NCBI GenBank assembly: GCA_022360135.1
Contig: JAKSDM010001032.1
Span: 1 to 5,979 of the forward strand
Direction: 5' to 3'
Origin: Pseudanabaenales cyanobacterium
GTDB taxonomy: Bacteria > Cyanobacteriota > Cyanobacteriia > Phormidesmidales > Phormidesmidaceae
DNA length: 5,979 nucleotides
Each line of letters begins with the position of its first letter. Position 1 is the stretch's first letter. Position numbers and translations under genes: made by a program. The notes beneath the pieces are model-generated. The model was not told the origin of the DNA. It ran no database searches and saw only the letters and a program-made list of their open reading frames with translations. Shown here piece by piece: positions 1 to 5,975 of this stretch.

Positions 1-1
1 T

Positions 2-778
2 GAACACGAAATAGACACCGTTTTCCACTTGGCGGCTCAAACCATCGTGGGGGTGGCGAATCGAGAGCCGTTAGCCACGTTTGAGGCTAACATCAAAGGA
101 ACTTGGAATGTGCTTGAAGCCTGCCGTCGGGTGGGTGGGGTCAGCCGTATTGTGATCGCCTCCAGCGACAAAGCCTACGGTGACCAAGAGATCTTGCCTT
201 ACGACGAAACTACGCCATTGCAGGGCGAACATCCCTACGATGTCTCGAAAAGTTGCGCCGACCTCATATGCCGCACCTATTATGTGAGTTATGGTCTGCC
301 CGTATGTGTGACCCGCTGCGGAAACTTCTATGGCGGCGGCGACCTAAACTTCAATCGCATCGTCCCCGATACAGTTCGGTCTGCGATGAGAGAAAAACCT
401 GTAGTGATTCGCAGTGATGGTTCCTATATCCGAGATTACTTCTATGTCAAAGATGGCGTTCTAGCCTACTTGCATTTAGCGGAGCAAATGGATCGCCTAG
501 AAATTCTGGGGGAAGCCTTTAACTTCAGCAACGAGTTGCAAATTACAGTATTGGACCTGGTTCAAAAGATCTTGAAGTTAATGGGCAAACCCTATCTGGA
601 GCCAATAATCTTGAACCAGGCTAAGAACGAAATCAAGCACCAATATCTCTCTGCAGAGAAGGCGCGTCGATTGCTGAATTGGCAGTCTAAGTACAACTTG
701 GATGACGCCTTGATGGAAACAATTGAATGGTATCGGGCCTTCTTAACGCCTGAGTCGGAACCTGCTCTGATTCGCTGA
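2..778 (+). CDS. NDP-sugar 4,6-dehydratase (extended SDR, CDP-glucose 4,6-dehydratase-like), 5'-truncated
   Basis: This cytosolic NAD-dependent enzyme probably converts an NDP-hexose to the NDP-4-keto-6-deoxyhexose. The frame is open from base 2, and residues before the TTG at 29 (reading EHEIDTVFH) clearly belong to the fold. The gene therefore starts upstream, and about 75-80 residues with the GxxGxxG Rossmann motif are missing. In the 258 visible residues: HLAAQ at 9-13; the catalytic-strand motif SSDK at 54-57 (bases 161-172); the YxxxK pair as YDVSK at 79-83 (bases 236-250); RCGNFYGGGD at 105-114; IRDYFYVKD at 143-151; and a C-terminal 'SAEKARRLLNW' substrate-domain segment. The SDK triplet, rather than TDE of dTDP-glucose dehydratases, favours a CDP-glucose-type enzyme, but GDP or other nucleotides cannot be excluded. 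A terminator follows 23 bases after the stop. The family call is secure; the nucleotide specificity is inference. Confidence 0.88.
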   Translation, partial: EHEIDTVFHLAAQTIVGVANREPLATFEANIKGTWNVLEACRRVGGVSRIVIASSDKAYGDQEILPYDETTPLQGEHPYDVSKSCADLICRTYYVSYGLPVCVTRCGNFYGGGDLNFNRIVPDTVRSAMREKPVVIRSDGSYIRDYFYVKDGVLAYLHLAEQMDRLEILGEAFNFSNELQITVLDLVQKILKLMGKPYLEPIILNQAKNEIKHQYLSAEKARRLLNWQSKYNLDDALMETIEWYRAFLTPESEPALIR

Positions 779-801
779 ATTTAGCCGCCTGGGGTTTCTC
801 C

Positions 802-822
802 AACCCCCCTGAGGGGGGTTTT
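802..822 (+). terminator. Intrinsic terminator after the dehydratase gene
   Basis: The stem AACCCCCC (802-809) pairs perfectly with GGGGGGTT (813-820) around a three-base TGA loop, and the 3' arm runs into TTTT (819-822). Six consecutive C-G pairs make it very stable, though the T-run is short. It lies 23 bases after the dehydratase stop and before a 104-base stretch that precedes the epimerase gene, so it probably ends or attenuates the upstream transcript. A GGGGTT at 791-796 could compete for the 5' arm. Confidence 0.75.
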
Positions 823-911
823 GCCGGGGCTTGTAAGCGGTCGCCGAGGCCAGTGACAGAACATAATGAGAAACTTCAGAGCATCACTTGAATAACTAAA
901 CCGTTGACTTA

Positions 912-917
912 AGGGAG
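912..917 (+). promoter_or_regulatory. Ribosome binding site of the 3,5-epimerase gene
   Basis: AGGGAG lies nine bases before the ATG at 927. It is a reasonable Shine-Dalgarno match and supports that start over any downstream one. Confidence 0.6.
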
Positions 918-926
918 CTAACAATC

Positions 927-1496
927 ATGCAAGTTAATGAGACGAAGATTCCAGATTGCTATGAAATTAGCTTGAATGTCTTCAAAGACCAACGAGGTCG
1001 CTTTGTCAAAACCTTTCATCAAGACCTATTCCGAAGTCATCTGTTGGAGACAGACTTTGCTGAGGCGTATTACTCCATCTCCCAACAAAATGTCTTAAGG
1101 GGTTTGCACTTTCAGAGACCTCCTAAAGATCACACCAAGATTGTTCATTGCGCCCAAGGAGAAATCATTGACGCCGTAGTGGATCTGCGTGTTGGCTCCC
1201 CTACCTATGGACAAGTTGAAACGTTTCATCTAAGCGATGAGAAAGGCAATCTTGCCTATATTCCTTCAGGTTTAGCCCATGGATTTTACATCGTCAGTGA
1301 AACTGCTATTGTCATGTATCAGGTTTCTACGGTGTACGCACCCGAACATGAAGGTGGAATTCGTTGGGACTCAGCGGACATCCCATGGCCGAGTTCTAAT
1401 CCCATCGTTTCAGAAAAAGATAAAGGCTGGCAATCATTATCCGAATTTGTCAGTCCCTTCACCTACAATCCTGCTAAACCTTCTCTTGTGTCATGA
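927..1496 (+). CDS. RmlC/RfbC-family NDP-4-keto-6-deoxyhexose 3,5-epimerase
   Basis: This cupin-fold epimerase inverts C3 and/or C5 of an NDP-4-keto-6-deoxyhexose, the product of a 4,6-dehydratase such as the gene upstream. The 189-residue length is normal for RmlC. Conserved elements are DQRGRF (21-26), VLRGLHFQ (56-63) with catalytic base His61, VVDLRVGSPTYG (84-95), IPSGLAHGF (112-120), MYQ with the acid Tyr131, YAPEHEGGIRWD (137-148), and EKD with Asp165, the partner of the catalytic His. Aligned from memory to Salmonella RmlC, these match His63, Tyr133 and Asp170, so the enzyme should be active. The dTDP enzyme is the archetype, but next to a possibly CDP-type dehydratase the nucleotide is uncertain, and the enzyme could epimerise only one carbon. 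Its stop overlaps the next start (ATGA), so the two are co-translated. The ATG has an SD at 912-917. Confidence 0.92.
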   Translation: MQVNETKIPDCYEISLNVFKDQRGRFVKTFHQDLFRSHLLETDFAEAYYSISQQNVLRGLHFQRPPKDHTKIVHCAQGEIIDAVVDLRVGSPTYGQVETFHLSDEKGNLAYIPSGLAHGFYIVSETAIVMYQVSTVYAPEHEGGIRWDSADIPWPSSNPIVSEKDKGWQSLSEFVSPFTYNPAKPSLVS

Positions 1497-2425
1497 AACC
1501 TGATACTCAAAGTAAGACAGTTATTATTTCTGGGGCCAATGGTTACTTTGGCGGAATTGCTTGCCAGTATTTTGAGGCTCAAGGTTGGCAGGTTCTGAAA
1601 GCTACCCGTCAAGATGGGGCGGATATTCCACTCGATCTTGATCAGCCTGAAGCATTTTCAAGCCAGAAGGTTGATGCTCAGGTGGACCTGTTTATCCATG
1701 CCGCTGCTGCTCACGAGGTAACTTGTCGTGAACAACCCTATCGTGCTGTCGTTCAAAATGTGGCTGGCGCGCGAGCCGCTTTAGATTTTTGCGTTTTCAA
1801 CGGGATCCAAAAGTTTGTTTATCTTTCAACTTTCCATGTCTTTGGCTATCCCACAGGACAGATCGACGAATTGACTCCGCCTCTACCGGCAAACGATTAT
1901 GGTCTGAGTAACCTGCAGGCAGAAGAATATGTGCAATTGTACACCCGCCAAAAAAAGCTACACGGGATGGTTGTCCGTCCTAGCAATTTCTTTGGTATTC
2001 CGGCTGATCTGAGTCAGTGTAAACGATGGACATTAACACCCTTGGCCTTCTGTCGAGAAGCCGTTGAGAAAAAGCAGATAATCTTAAGGACGGCTGGCTT
2101 TCAGCAGCGGAATTTCGTCTCAATTTTAGATATCTGTGCTGCGATTCACGCTGCGGCCTCACATATTAAGGAGGTGCCTCTGCTGCATATAGCAGGCCCC
2201 AATACCCTCAGCATTAGAGGTTTAGCACAGTTGGCGCAGCAATCTATGCGGGATCATTTGAATGAAGAGATTGGGCTGACTATTCCCAATGGAACGCCAA
2301 CCGATGAGGACTTTTTGTATACCAGTCGCTACTTGGGTAATCTCTATCAGCCAACGGATAAAATCGAGGACTTTATTGCTAGTTTCTGCAAGAAACTTAG
2401 TCAAGAGCTGTCGCTAATCGCCTAA
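1493..2425 (+). CDS. NAD(P)-dependent sugar epimerase/reductase (SDR family), variant active site
   Basis: This is an SDR-fold nucleotide-sugar enzyme of 310 residues. Visible are the dinucleotide-binding GANGYFG (14-20), HAAA (69-72), the strand ending LSTFHVFG (111-118) with Ser112/Thr113, YGLSN (136-140), RPSNFFG (162-168) and QRNFVSILD (205-213), the usual order for extended SDRs. Position 140, normally the catalytic Lys of YxxxK, is Asn (codon AAC at 1910-1912). From its place after a dehydratase and a 3,5-epimerase, the best inference is a 4-keto reductase (RmlD-like role) completing an NDP-6-deoxyhexose; a 4-epimerase is possible. The ATG overlaps the preceding stop by four bases and no Shine-Dalgarno is visible in the 20 bases before it, so translation probably depends on reinitiation. 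Family sure; reaction unproven. Confidence 0.87.
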   Translation: MKPDTQSKTVIISGANGYFGGIACQYFEAQGWQVLKATRQDGADIPLDLDQPEAFSSQKVDAQVDLFIHAAAAHEVTCREQPYRAVVQNVAGARAALDFCVFNGIQKFVYLSTFHVFGYPTGQIDELTPPLPANDYGLSNLQAEEYVQLYTRQKKLHGMVVRPSNFFGIPADLSQCKRWTLTPLAFCREAVEKKQIILRTAGFQQRNFVSILDICAAIHAAASHIKEVPLLHIAGPNTLSIRGLAQLAQQSMRDHLNEEIGLTIPNGTPTDEDFLYTSRYLGNLYQPTDKIEDFIASFCKKLSQELSLIA

Positions 2426-2510
2426 ATCCTGAACAGACTGAAAATTCGATCTAATTTGAAGACTCTACCGCGCTTTTTGTATCTGGATTCTAAGAGACCT
2501 GAATCTAAAT

Positions 2511-2514
2511 AGGA
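2511..2514 (+). promoter_or_regulatory. Possible ribosome binding site of the GT61 gene
   Basis: AGGA ends 12 bases before the ATG at 2527. The spacing is long and the match short, so this is only moderate support for the start. Confidence 0.35.
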
Positions 2515-2526
2515 CAACTATTAAAT

Positions 2527-3717
2527 ATGAGCCAAAAGAAAACGATTCGTCAAAAGATCGAGGAGATTTCTAATTCTATAAAGCCAATTGTTAGACCTGG
2601 ATACAGTTGGTTAGTGCTAAACCCGGCTATTAAGCTATTCCTGGGAGCTACCACAGTTGAACAAGAATATGGTAGTAGTCACAAGAAGCTACGTCTACAA
2701 CGAGAGACCGTCTCCACTCCAGAAGTCAAAATCATGCCTCCCTTTGACGATCCCTTCAAATACTTAAAGGGAGAAACCTATACAACCCACGATATTTTTT
2801 CAACCGTTGTTGAAGGCGTACTCTATGAACCGGGTAATGGTATTGTACTGACAAAATCTCGGCAGATTCTGGCGGAATCCATGTATCCAAATATGGATAA
2901 GATAACGATCGCTGGGGCGCTTCTAAATCAGAATTTTGTGTTGAAAAAATTTTTTGAAAAGCCTGTAGAGACAATTTCTGGTTATTCGAGTATATACCAA
3001 GGACTTCCCAATGGTTACTATCATAAATTTATTGATTTAGTGCCTCGGTGTTTTCTCTTAAATCATCCAGAGTATGCTGACATAGAAGAAATCAAGCTTC
3101 TACAGGCCGAGCCTTTGGCAGAGGCGGAAACTCTACTAGTGCCTAAATTGATTCCATCAAATATACGTCTAACTCGCCTAACACCTGGGCGATTATATTA
3201 TCTTGAAAAGCTCATACTACCCACTTTTCTAACTCAATTTGGCTCCGGCTACCTACCGTCTTCCTACATAGAAAAGCTTCGCAGCGTCTGTCTACCCCAA
3301 AGATCCTCAAAACGAAATAGACGAATTTATATATCTCGGGCAAAATCGGCCTCGGGCTTAAAGAAGCGCCACATTCTCAATGAACAGGAGTTGTTTGACG
3401 CATTGAATAAATTCGGTTTTGAGCGCTACTACCTTGAAGATTACACGCTTGAAGAGAAGATTGAGCTCTTCTATGACGCCGAAACGGTGGTTGGGGCCTA
3501 TGGAGGGGGGATAACTCATATTCTTTTCTCTGATCAAGTAAACGTTTTAGAACTCCAAATCATGGCAAAGATGCAGACGTACTATTACTATCTTGCCAAG
3601 TCCTTAGGACATAATTTTCAATTTATCTGTTCAGACAAATCCAATAATAGAGAAAACTTTTCAGTTGACGTATCTAAAGTTGTCCAAATACTCAATGAGT
3701 GGCATGGTAAGGGCTGA
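2527..3717 (+). CDS. Glycosyltransferase family 61 (DUF563) protein
   Basis: This is a probable glycosyltransferase of 396 residues. GT61 enzymes transfer sugars (for example xylose or GlcNAc) onto glycans; the acceptor and donor here are unknown. The family signature is in the C-terminal half: YYHKFIDLVPR (164-174, the usual 'YHWLID..PR' element), RRIYISR (265-271), KKRHILNEQEL (279-289), LEEKIELFYDAETVVGAYGG (308-327) and NVLEL (339-343). The usual 'HGAGLTN' core appears as YGGGITH (325-331), with Tyr for His. No signal peptide or transmembrane segment is evident, which suggests a cytosolic enzyme. It follows the nucleotide-sugar genes after a 101-base gap and ends 19 bases before the phosphopantetheinyl transferase gene. 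Sampled blocks are AT-rich (27-28% GC in two 60-base lines), unlike its neighbours, which may signal transfer. Confidence in the family is good, in the substrate nil. Confidence 0.85.
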   Translation: MSQKKTIRQKIEEISNSIKPIVRPGYSWLVLNPAIKLFLGATTVEQEYGSSHKKLRLQRETVSTPEVKIMPPFDDPFKYLKGETYTTHDIFSTVVEGVLYEPGNGIVLTKSRQILAESMYPNMDKITIAGALLNQNFVLKKFFEKPVETISGYSSIYQGLPNGYYHKFIDLVPRCFLLNHPEYADIEEIKLLQAEPLAEAETLLVPKLIPSNIRLTRLTPGRLYYLEKLILPTFLTQFGSGYLPSSYIEKLRSVCLPQRSSKRNRRIYISRAKSASGLKKRHILNEQELFDALNKFGFERYYLEDYTLEEKIELFYDAETVVGAYGGGITHILFSDQVNVLELQIMAKMQTYYYYLAKSLGHNFQFICSDKSNNRENFSVDVSKVVQILNEWHGKG

Positions 3718-3736
3718 GGATTAAGTATTGTAAATA

Positions 3737-4492
3737 ATGTCAGAACCATATGATGGCGCCTGGAGCTCCCCACCCCAAAACTTATCCCTATCAGACAATG
3801 AAATTCATATCTGGCGAGCTAATCTTGATCTACCAGCAGTCCTGATTTCACCCTTTGGCCAAACTCTCTCGACAGATGAATGGCAGAGGGCTCAGCGATT
3901 TCACTTTGAACGAGACAGACGCCGCTTCATTGCTGGCCGTAGTATCCTGCGGACAATCCTCAGCCGCTATTTGGCCCTGGCGCCTAGTCAAATCGAGTTT
4001 TGCTATGGCCCTCACGGCAAGCCCTCCCTGGCGGACACCTGTAGCGAACAATCACTGTGTTTTAACCTATCCCACTCAGCTGATCTGGCCCTCTACGCCG
4101 TTACCCGCGATCGCCAGATTGGCGTCGATATTGAGCAGATGCGTCGGGTTGAAGCAGAACAGTTGGCTCAACGATTCTTTTCACCGCGTGAATATGCGGT
4201 GATTAATGCTCTCCCGCCTGAGCGACAGCAAACTGCTTTTTTCCAACTTTGGACCTGCAAGGAAGCCGCTCTCAAGGCGACTGGCAAGGGCATTGCGGGC
4301 CTAGACCAGGTTGAGGCCTCTCTAGGTGTTGAGAAACCTACCCAATTGATTCGACTGAATGGCGACTCCTTATCCCTAGATAGTTGGTCTATCCAGCAAT
4401 TGACACCGGCCCCCGGCTATGTAGCGTCACTGGCCGCAGAAGGCCATGATTTGAAGGTTTCCTATTTAAGTTTTCTGAATAGGTATGAGTAG
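3737..4492 (+). CDS. Sfp/HetI-type 4'-phosphopantetheinyl transferase
   Basis: This enzyme transfers phosphopantetheine from coenzyme A to a conserved Ser of acyl or peptidyl carrier proteins, switching on fatty-acid, polyketide and nonribosomal peptide synthases. At 251 residues it has the two-subdomain Sfp length. Motifs in order: RFHFERDRRRFIAGR (54-68, CoA-binding basic residues), YGPHGKP (90-96), FNLSHS (109-114), GVDIE (129-133, Mg2+ ligands Asp131 and Glu133), and WTCKEAALKATGKGI (172-186, Glu176 and Lys180). All key residues are present, so it should be active. Many cyanobacteria have a single enzyme of this type (HetI/Sppt group) serving all carrier proteins. The ATG at 3737 follows the GT61 stop by 19 bases. 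The nearest SD-like GAGGA (3716-3720) is 16 bases away, which is long, so the start is less certain than the function. The link to the sugar genes may be positional only. Confidence 0.95.
   Translation: MSEPYDGAWSSPPQNLSLSDNEIHIWRANLDLPAVLISPFGQTLSTDEWQRAQRFHFERDRRRFIAGRSILRTILSRYLALAPSQIEFCYGPHGKPSLADTCSEQSLCFNLSHSADLALYAVTRDRQIGVDIEQMRRVEAEQLAQRFFSPREYAVINALPPERQQTAFFQLWTCKEAALKATGKGIAGLDQVEASLGVEKPTQLIRLNGDSLSLDSWSIQQLTPAPGYVASLAAEGHDLKVSYLSFLNRYE
4107..4114. repeat. HIP1 octamer GCGATCGC
   Basis: This is an exact copy of the highly iterated palindrome of many cyanobacterial genomes, inside the phosphopantetheinyl transferase gene just before the GVDIE codons. It serves as a taxonomic marker rather than a known regulatory site. 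Confidence 0.8.
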
Positions 4493-4556
4493 AATCGCAG
4501 TGGTAATGTAAAACTATGTTAAGTTACTAATAATACGGACGGAATTGCTCTGAAGG

Positions 4557-5975
4557 ATGCGATCAGACTCTACCCTCAATCAGCTCAAGGCGGTGTTGCC
4601 AACCGGCCAATTCCCTTCCAGCTACGGCGTGTATTTCAAAAATACCTTGGTTGCCCTTTGCCACGCTCTAGAAGATCACATCTTGCAAAACTGTGATAAT
4701 TCTGAGGAACAATGGCCTCTGGTTCTAGTTACTTTTCAACAGGGAAAGTGGTATTTACAAGAAGCTGATCGGTATTTTAAGTTAGCTCAATGTTCTAGGC
4801 ATGTGGCGATCGCAGCCGTCCCCGATAGTGGATTTGCAAATCATAAAACGGGGCGACTGAATAACGTATCACTGGTTAATCTGACTCGTGACGATAGCCT
4901 GGTCAATGAGTGGAATCTGCTTATCCTTGCTCCTAGCTACGCGGCGATGGTTCTTTGCCACGAGCTTTCTGACGATGAATATCGAGCAGATAGCCAGCCG
5001 AAGGTTGATACTGAACGTAAATTTTACGGACTGTGGACTTTTGATAAAGCCTCAATTGAAACGGCGGCGACGATTTTAATCGAGCGGATGCGCCCCTACA
5101 ATCCCTCGCTGGCGGATCAACTCATTCAGCAGCATCAGCAGATTAGCATAACCCAAGGTTTAGCCCCGGCTGATCTCAGTGGTGTGGTTTCTAGAATCGT
5201 GACTTACCTGCAGAGTAGTCAGGAGCAGTTGGTCACGGTTAGTCGCCAGACGCGAGGCTTTTGGCAGTTAGAAGGGCAGGCGCTACGACTCAACCGCAAT
5301 TTGAGGGCCAATAAATTGCAAGCCTTTTTGCGGATGGCCCGGCGGGTGGATGAACGAGACCAGGCTAACCCATTCGCTTCTCTTCAGGTCGCGGCTTTAG
5401 CCGAAACGTTAGGACAACTGCTGGATTTGCCTACCCTCCAGCTGAGGCGACTGCGATTAGCAGGTTTGCTATTTCGGATTGGATTAGCAGAGGCTCCTAG
5501 CGCCGTCTTTACCCAGCTACCGAGTGAGTTAGACAACTCTGGCATAGTTTCTTGGCGAGAGCGCGCCACCTTTGGGGCGCAATTGTTGACTGCCATGCCA
5601 GAGCTTGCTCCAGTAACGCAGATTGTGTCACATCAACTCGAGTACTGGGATGGCAGTGGTCGGCCAGATGGGTTGAAAGGCGAAGAAATTTCTATTGAGG
5701 CTCGCATTCTAGGTGTCGTGGCTTATTTCCAAGAACTGACTCAAGCTAGAGGCGATCGGTCTGCACTTCCCCTTAAAGACGCCTGCGAAAAATGTCAAGC
5801 GCTTAGCGGCGCACGTTTCGACCCAGCCTTGGTAGACTCTCTGGGGGCCTTGGTTCGTCTGACTGAAGCAGGATTAATGCAACTGCCCACACAGCCCAGT
5901 GAATTGCCAACCGTCTGGCTGGAAGACTCCCAAATATATCAAATACATCAAACTGAATCGGAGGTGAGTCGATGA
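4557..5975 (+). CDS. DICT sensory domain protein with degenerate HD-GYP domain
   Basis: This is a 472-residue putative signalling protein. Residues about 5-200 resemble the DICT domain, a sensory domain common in cyanobacteria and found with diguanylate cyclases and two-component proteins (VYFKNTLVALCHALED at 25-40, LWTFDKASIETAA at 159-171). After a basic helical linker (about 205-275), residues about 276-435 follow the HD-GYP fold: LAGLLFRIGL (301-310), HQLEYWDGSGRPDGLKGEEI (359-378), EARILGVV (381-388), GARFDPALVD (418-427). The metal-binding and signature residues are lost: HD of 'LLHDIGK' is Phe306-Arg307, the paired His before WDG are Gln360-Leu361, GYP is GRP, and the later 'VADxYDALT' Asp is Ala389. 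It is therefore unlikely to hydrolyse cyclic di-GMP and may bind a ligand or partner instead. The chosen ATG directly abuts GAAGG, with an in-frame stop just upstream, but it keeps the N-terminal helix. No signal peptide or membrane segment is seen. The next gene overlaps it (ATGA). Confidence 0.85.
   Translation: MRSDSTLNQLKAVLPTGQFPSSYGVYFKNTLVALCHALEDHILQNCDNSEEQWPLVLVTFQQGKWYLQEADRYFKLAQCSRHVAIAAVPDSGFANHKTGRLNNVSLVNLTRDDSLVNEWNLLILAPSYAAMVLCHELSDDEYRADSQPKVDTERKFYGLWTFDKASIETAATILIERMRPYNPSLADQLIQQHQQISITQGLAPADLSGVVSRIVTYLQSSQEQLVTVSRQTRGFWQLEGQALRLNRNLRANKLQAFLRMARRVDERDQANPFASLQVAALAETLGQLLDLPTLQLRRLRLAGLLFRIGLAEAPSAVFTQLPSELDNSGIVSWRERATFGAQLLTAMPELAPVTQIVSHQLEYWDGSGRPDGLKGEEISIEARILGVVAYFQELTQARGDRSALPLKDACEKCQALSGARFDPALVDSLGALVRLTEAGLMQLPTQPSELPTVWLEDSQIYQIHQTESEVSR
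4806..4813. repeat. HIP1 octamer GCGATCGC
   Basis: This is a second exact copy of the cyanobacterial HIP1 palindrome, inside the DICT part of the signalling gene. Two copies in about 6 kb fit a cyanobacterium with moderate HIP1 density. Confidence 0.8.
5960..5967 (+). promoter_or_regulatory. Strong ribosome binding site for the downstream gene
   Basis: GGAGGTGA is nearly the full anti-16S complement and lies within the last codons of the DICT gene. Its GGAGG core ends seven bases before the ATG at 5972, an ideal distance. It marks a real start there and predicts efficient translation of the truncated gene. Confidence 0.75.

Noticed and set aside
29..31. TTG as the start of the dehydratase gene
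   Set aside because: The frame stays open back to base 2 and those residues (EHEIDTVFH) continue the conserved SDR strand before HLAAQ, so the gene simply runs off the window.
862..867. CATAAT as a -10 box before the epimerase gene
   Set aside because: There is no acceptable -35 hexamer at 16-19 bases upstream. A promoter is likely somewhere in 823-926, but its position cannot be supported.
1279..1503. A 74-codon open frame over the end of the epimerase gene
   Set aside because: It overlaps the conserved AHGF to C-terminal segment of the epimerase in another frame and has no domain of its own.
2484..2507. Imperfect hairpin (TGGATTC / GAATCTA, 10-base loop) in the leader of the GT61 gene
   Set aside because: Seven pairs including one G-U with a large loop, and no T-run. 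It is not a terminator and is within chance for an AT-rich leader.
3444..3472. Inverted repeat around GAAGAG / CTCTTC inside the GT61 gene
   Set aside because: The short arms lie inside coding sequence that encodes conserved family residues; they are explained by codons.
3855..4202. A 115-codon open frame on the + strand inside the phosphopantetheinyl transferase gene
   Set aside because: It is out of frame with a gene whose motifs are all intact and shows no recognisable domain; it is a shadow.
4514..4527. CTA-N8-TAC resembling an NtcA box (GTA-N8-TAC) before the DICT gene
   Set aside because: It has one mismatch in six and no -10 hexamer at the distance expected for NtcA activation; chance is likely.
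4507..4534. Promoter-like TGTAAA and AATAAT, 16 bases apart, before the DICT gene
   Set aside because: The -10 matches five of six bases but the -35 only three of six. In an AT-rich gap this is too weak to call.
5384..5596. A minus-strand open frame opposite the HD-GYP-like region
   Set aside because: It is composition-driven, with no recognisable product and strong coding evidence on the + strand. The minus-strand frames at 1980-2162, 2222-2404, 2756-2974 and 3848-4051 were rejected for the same reason.
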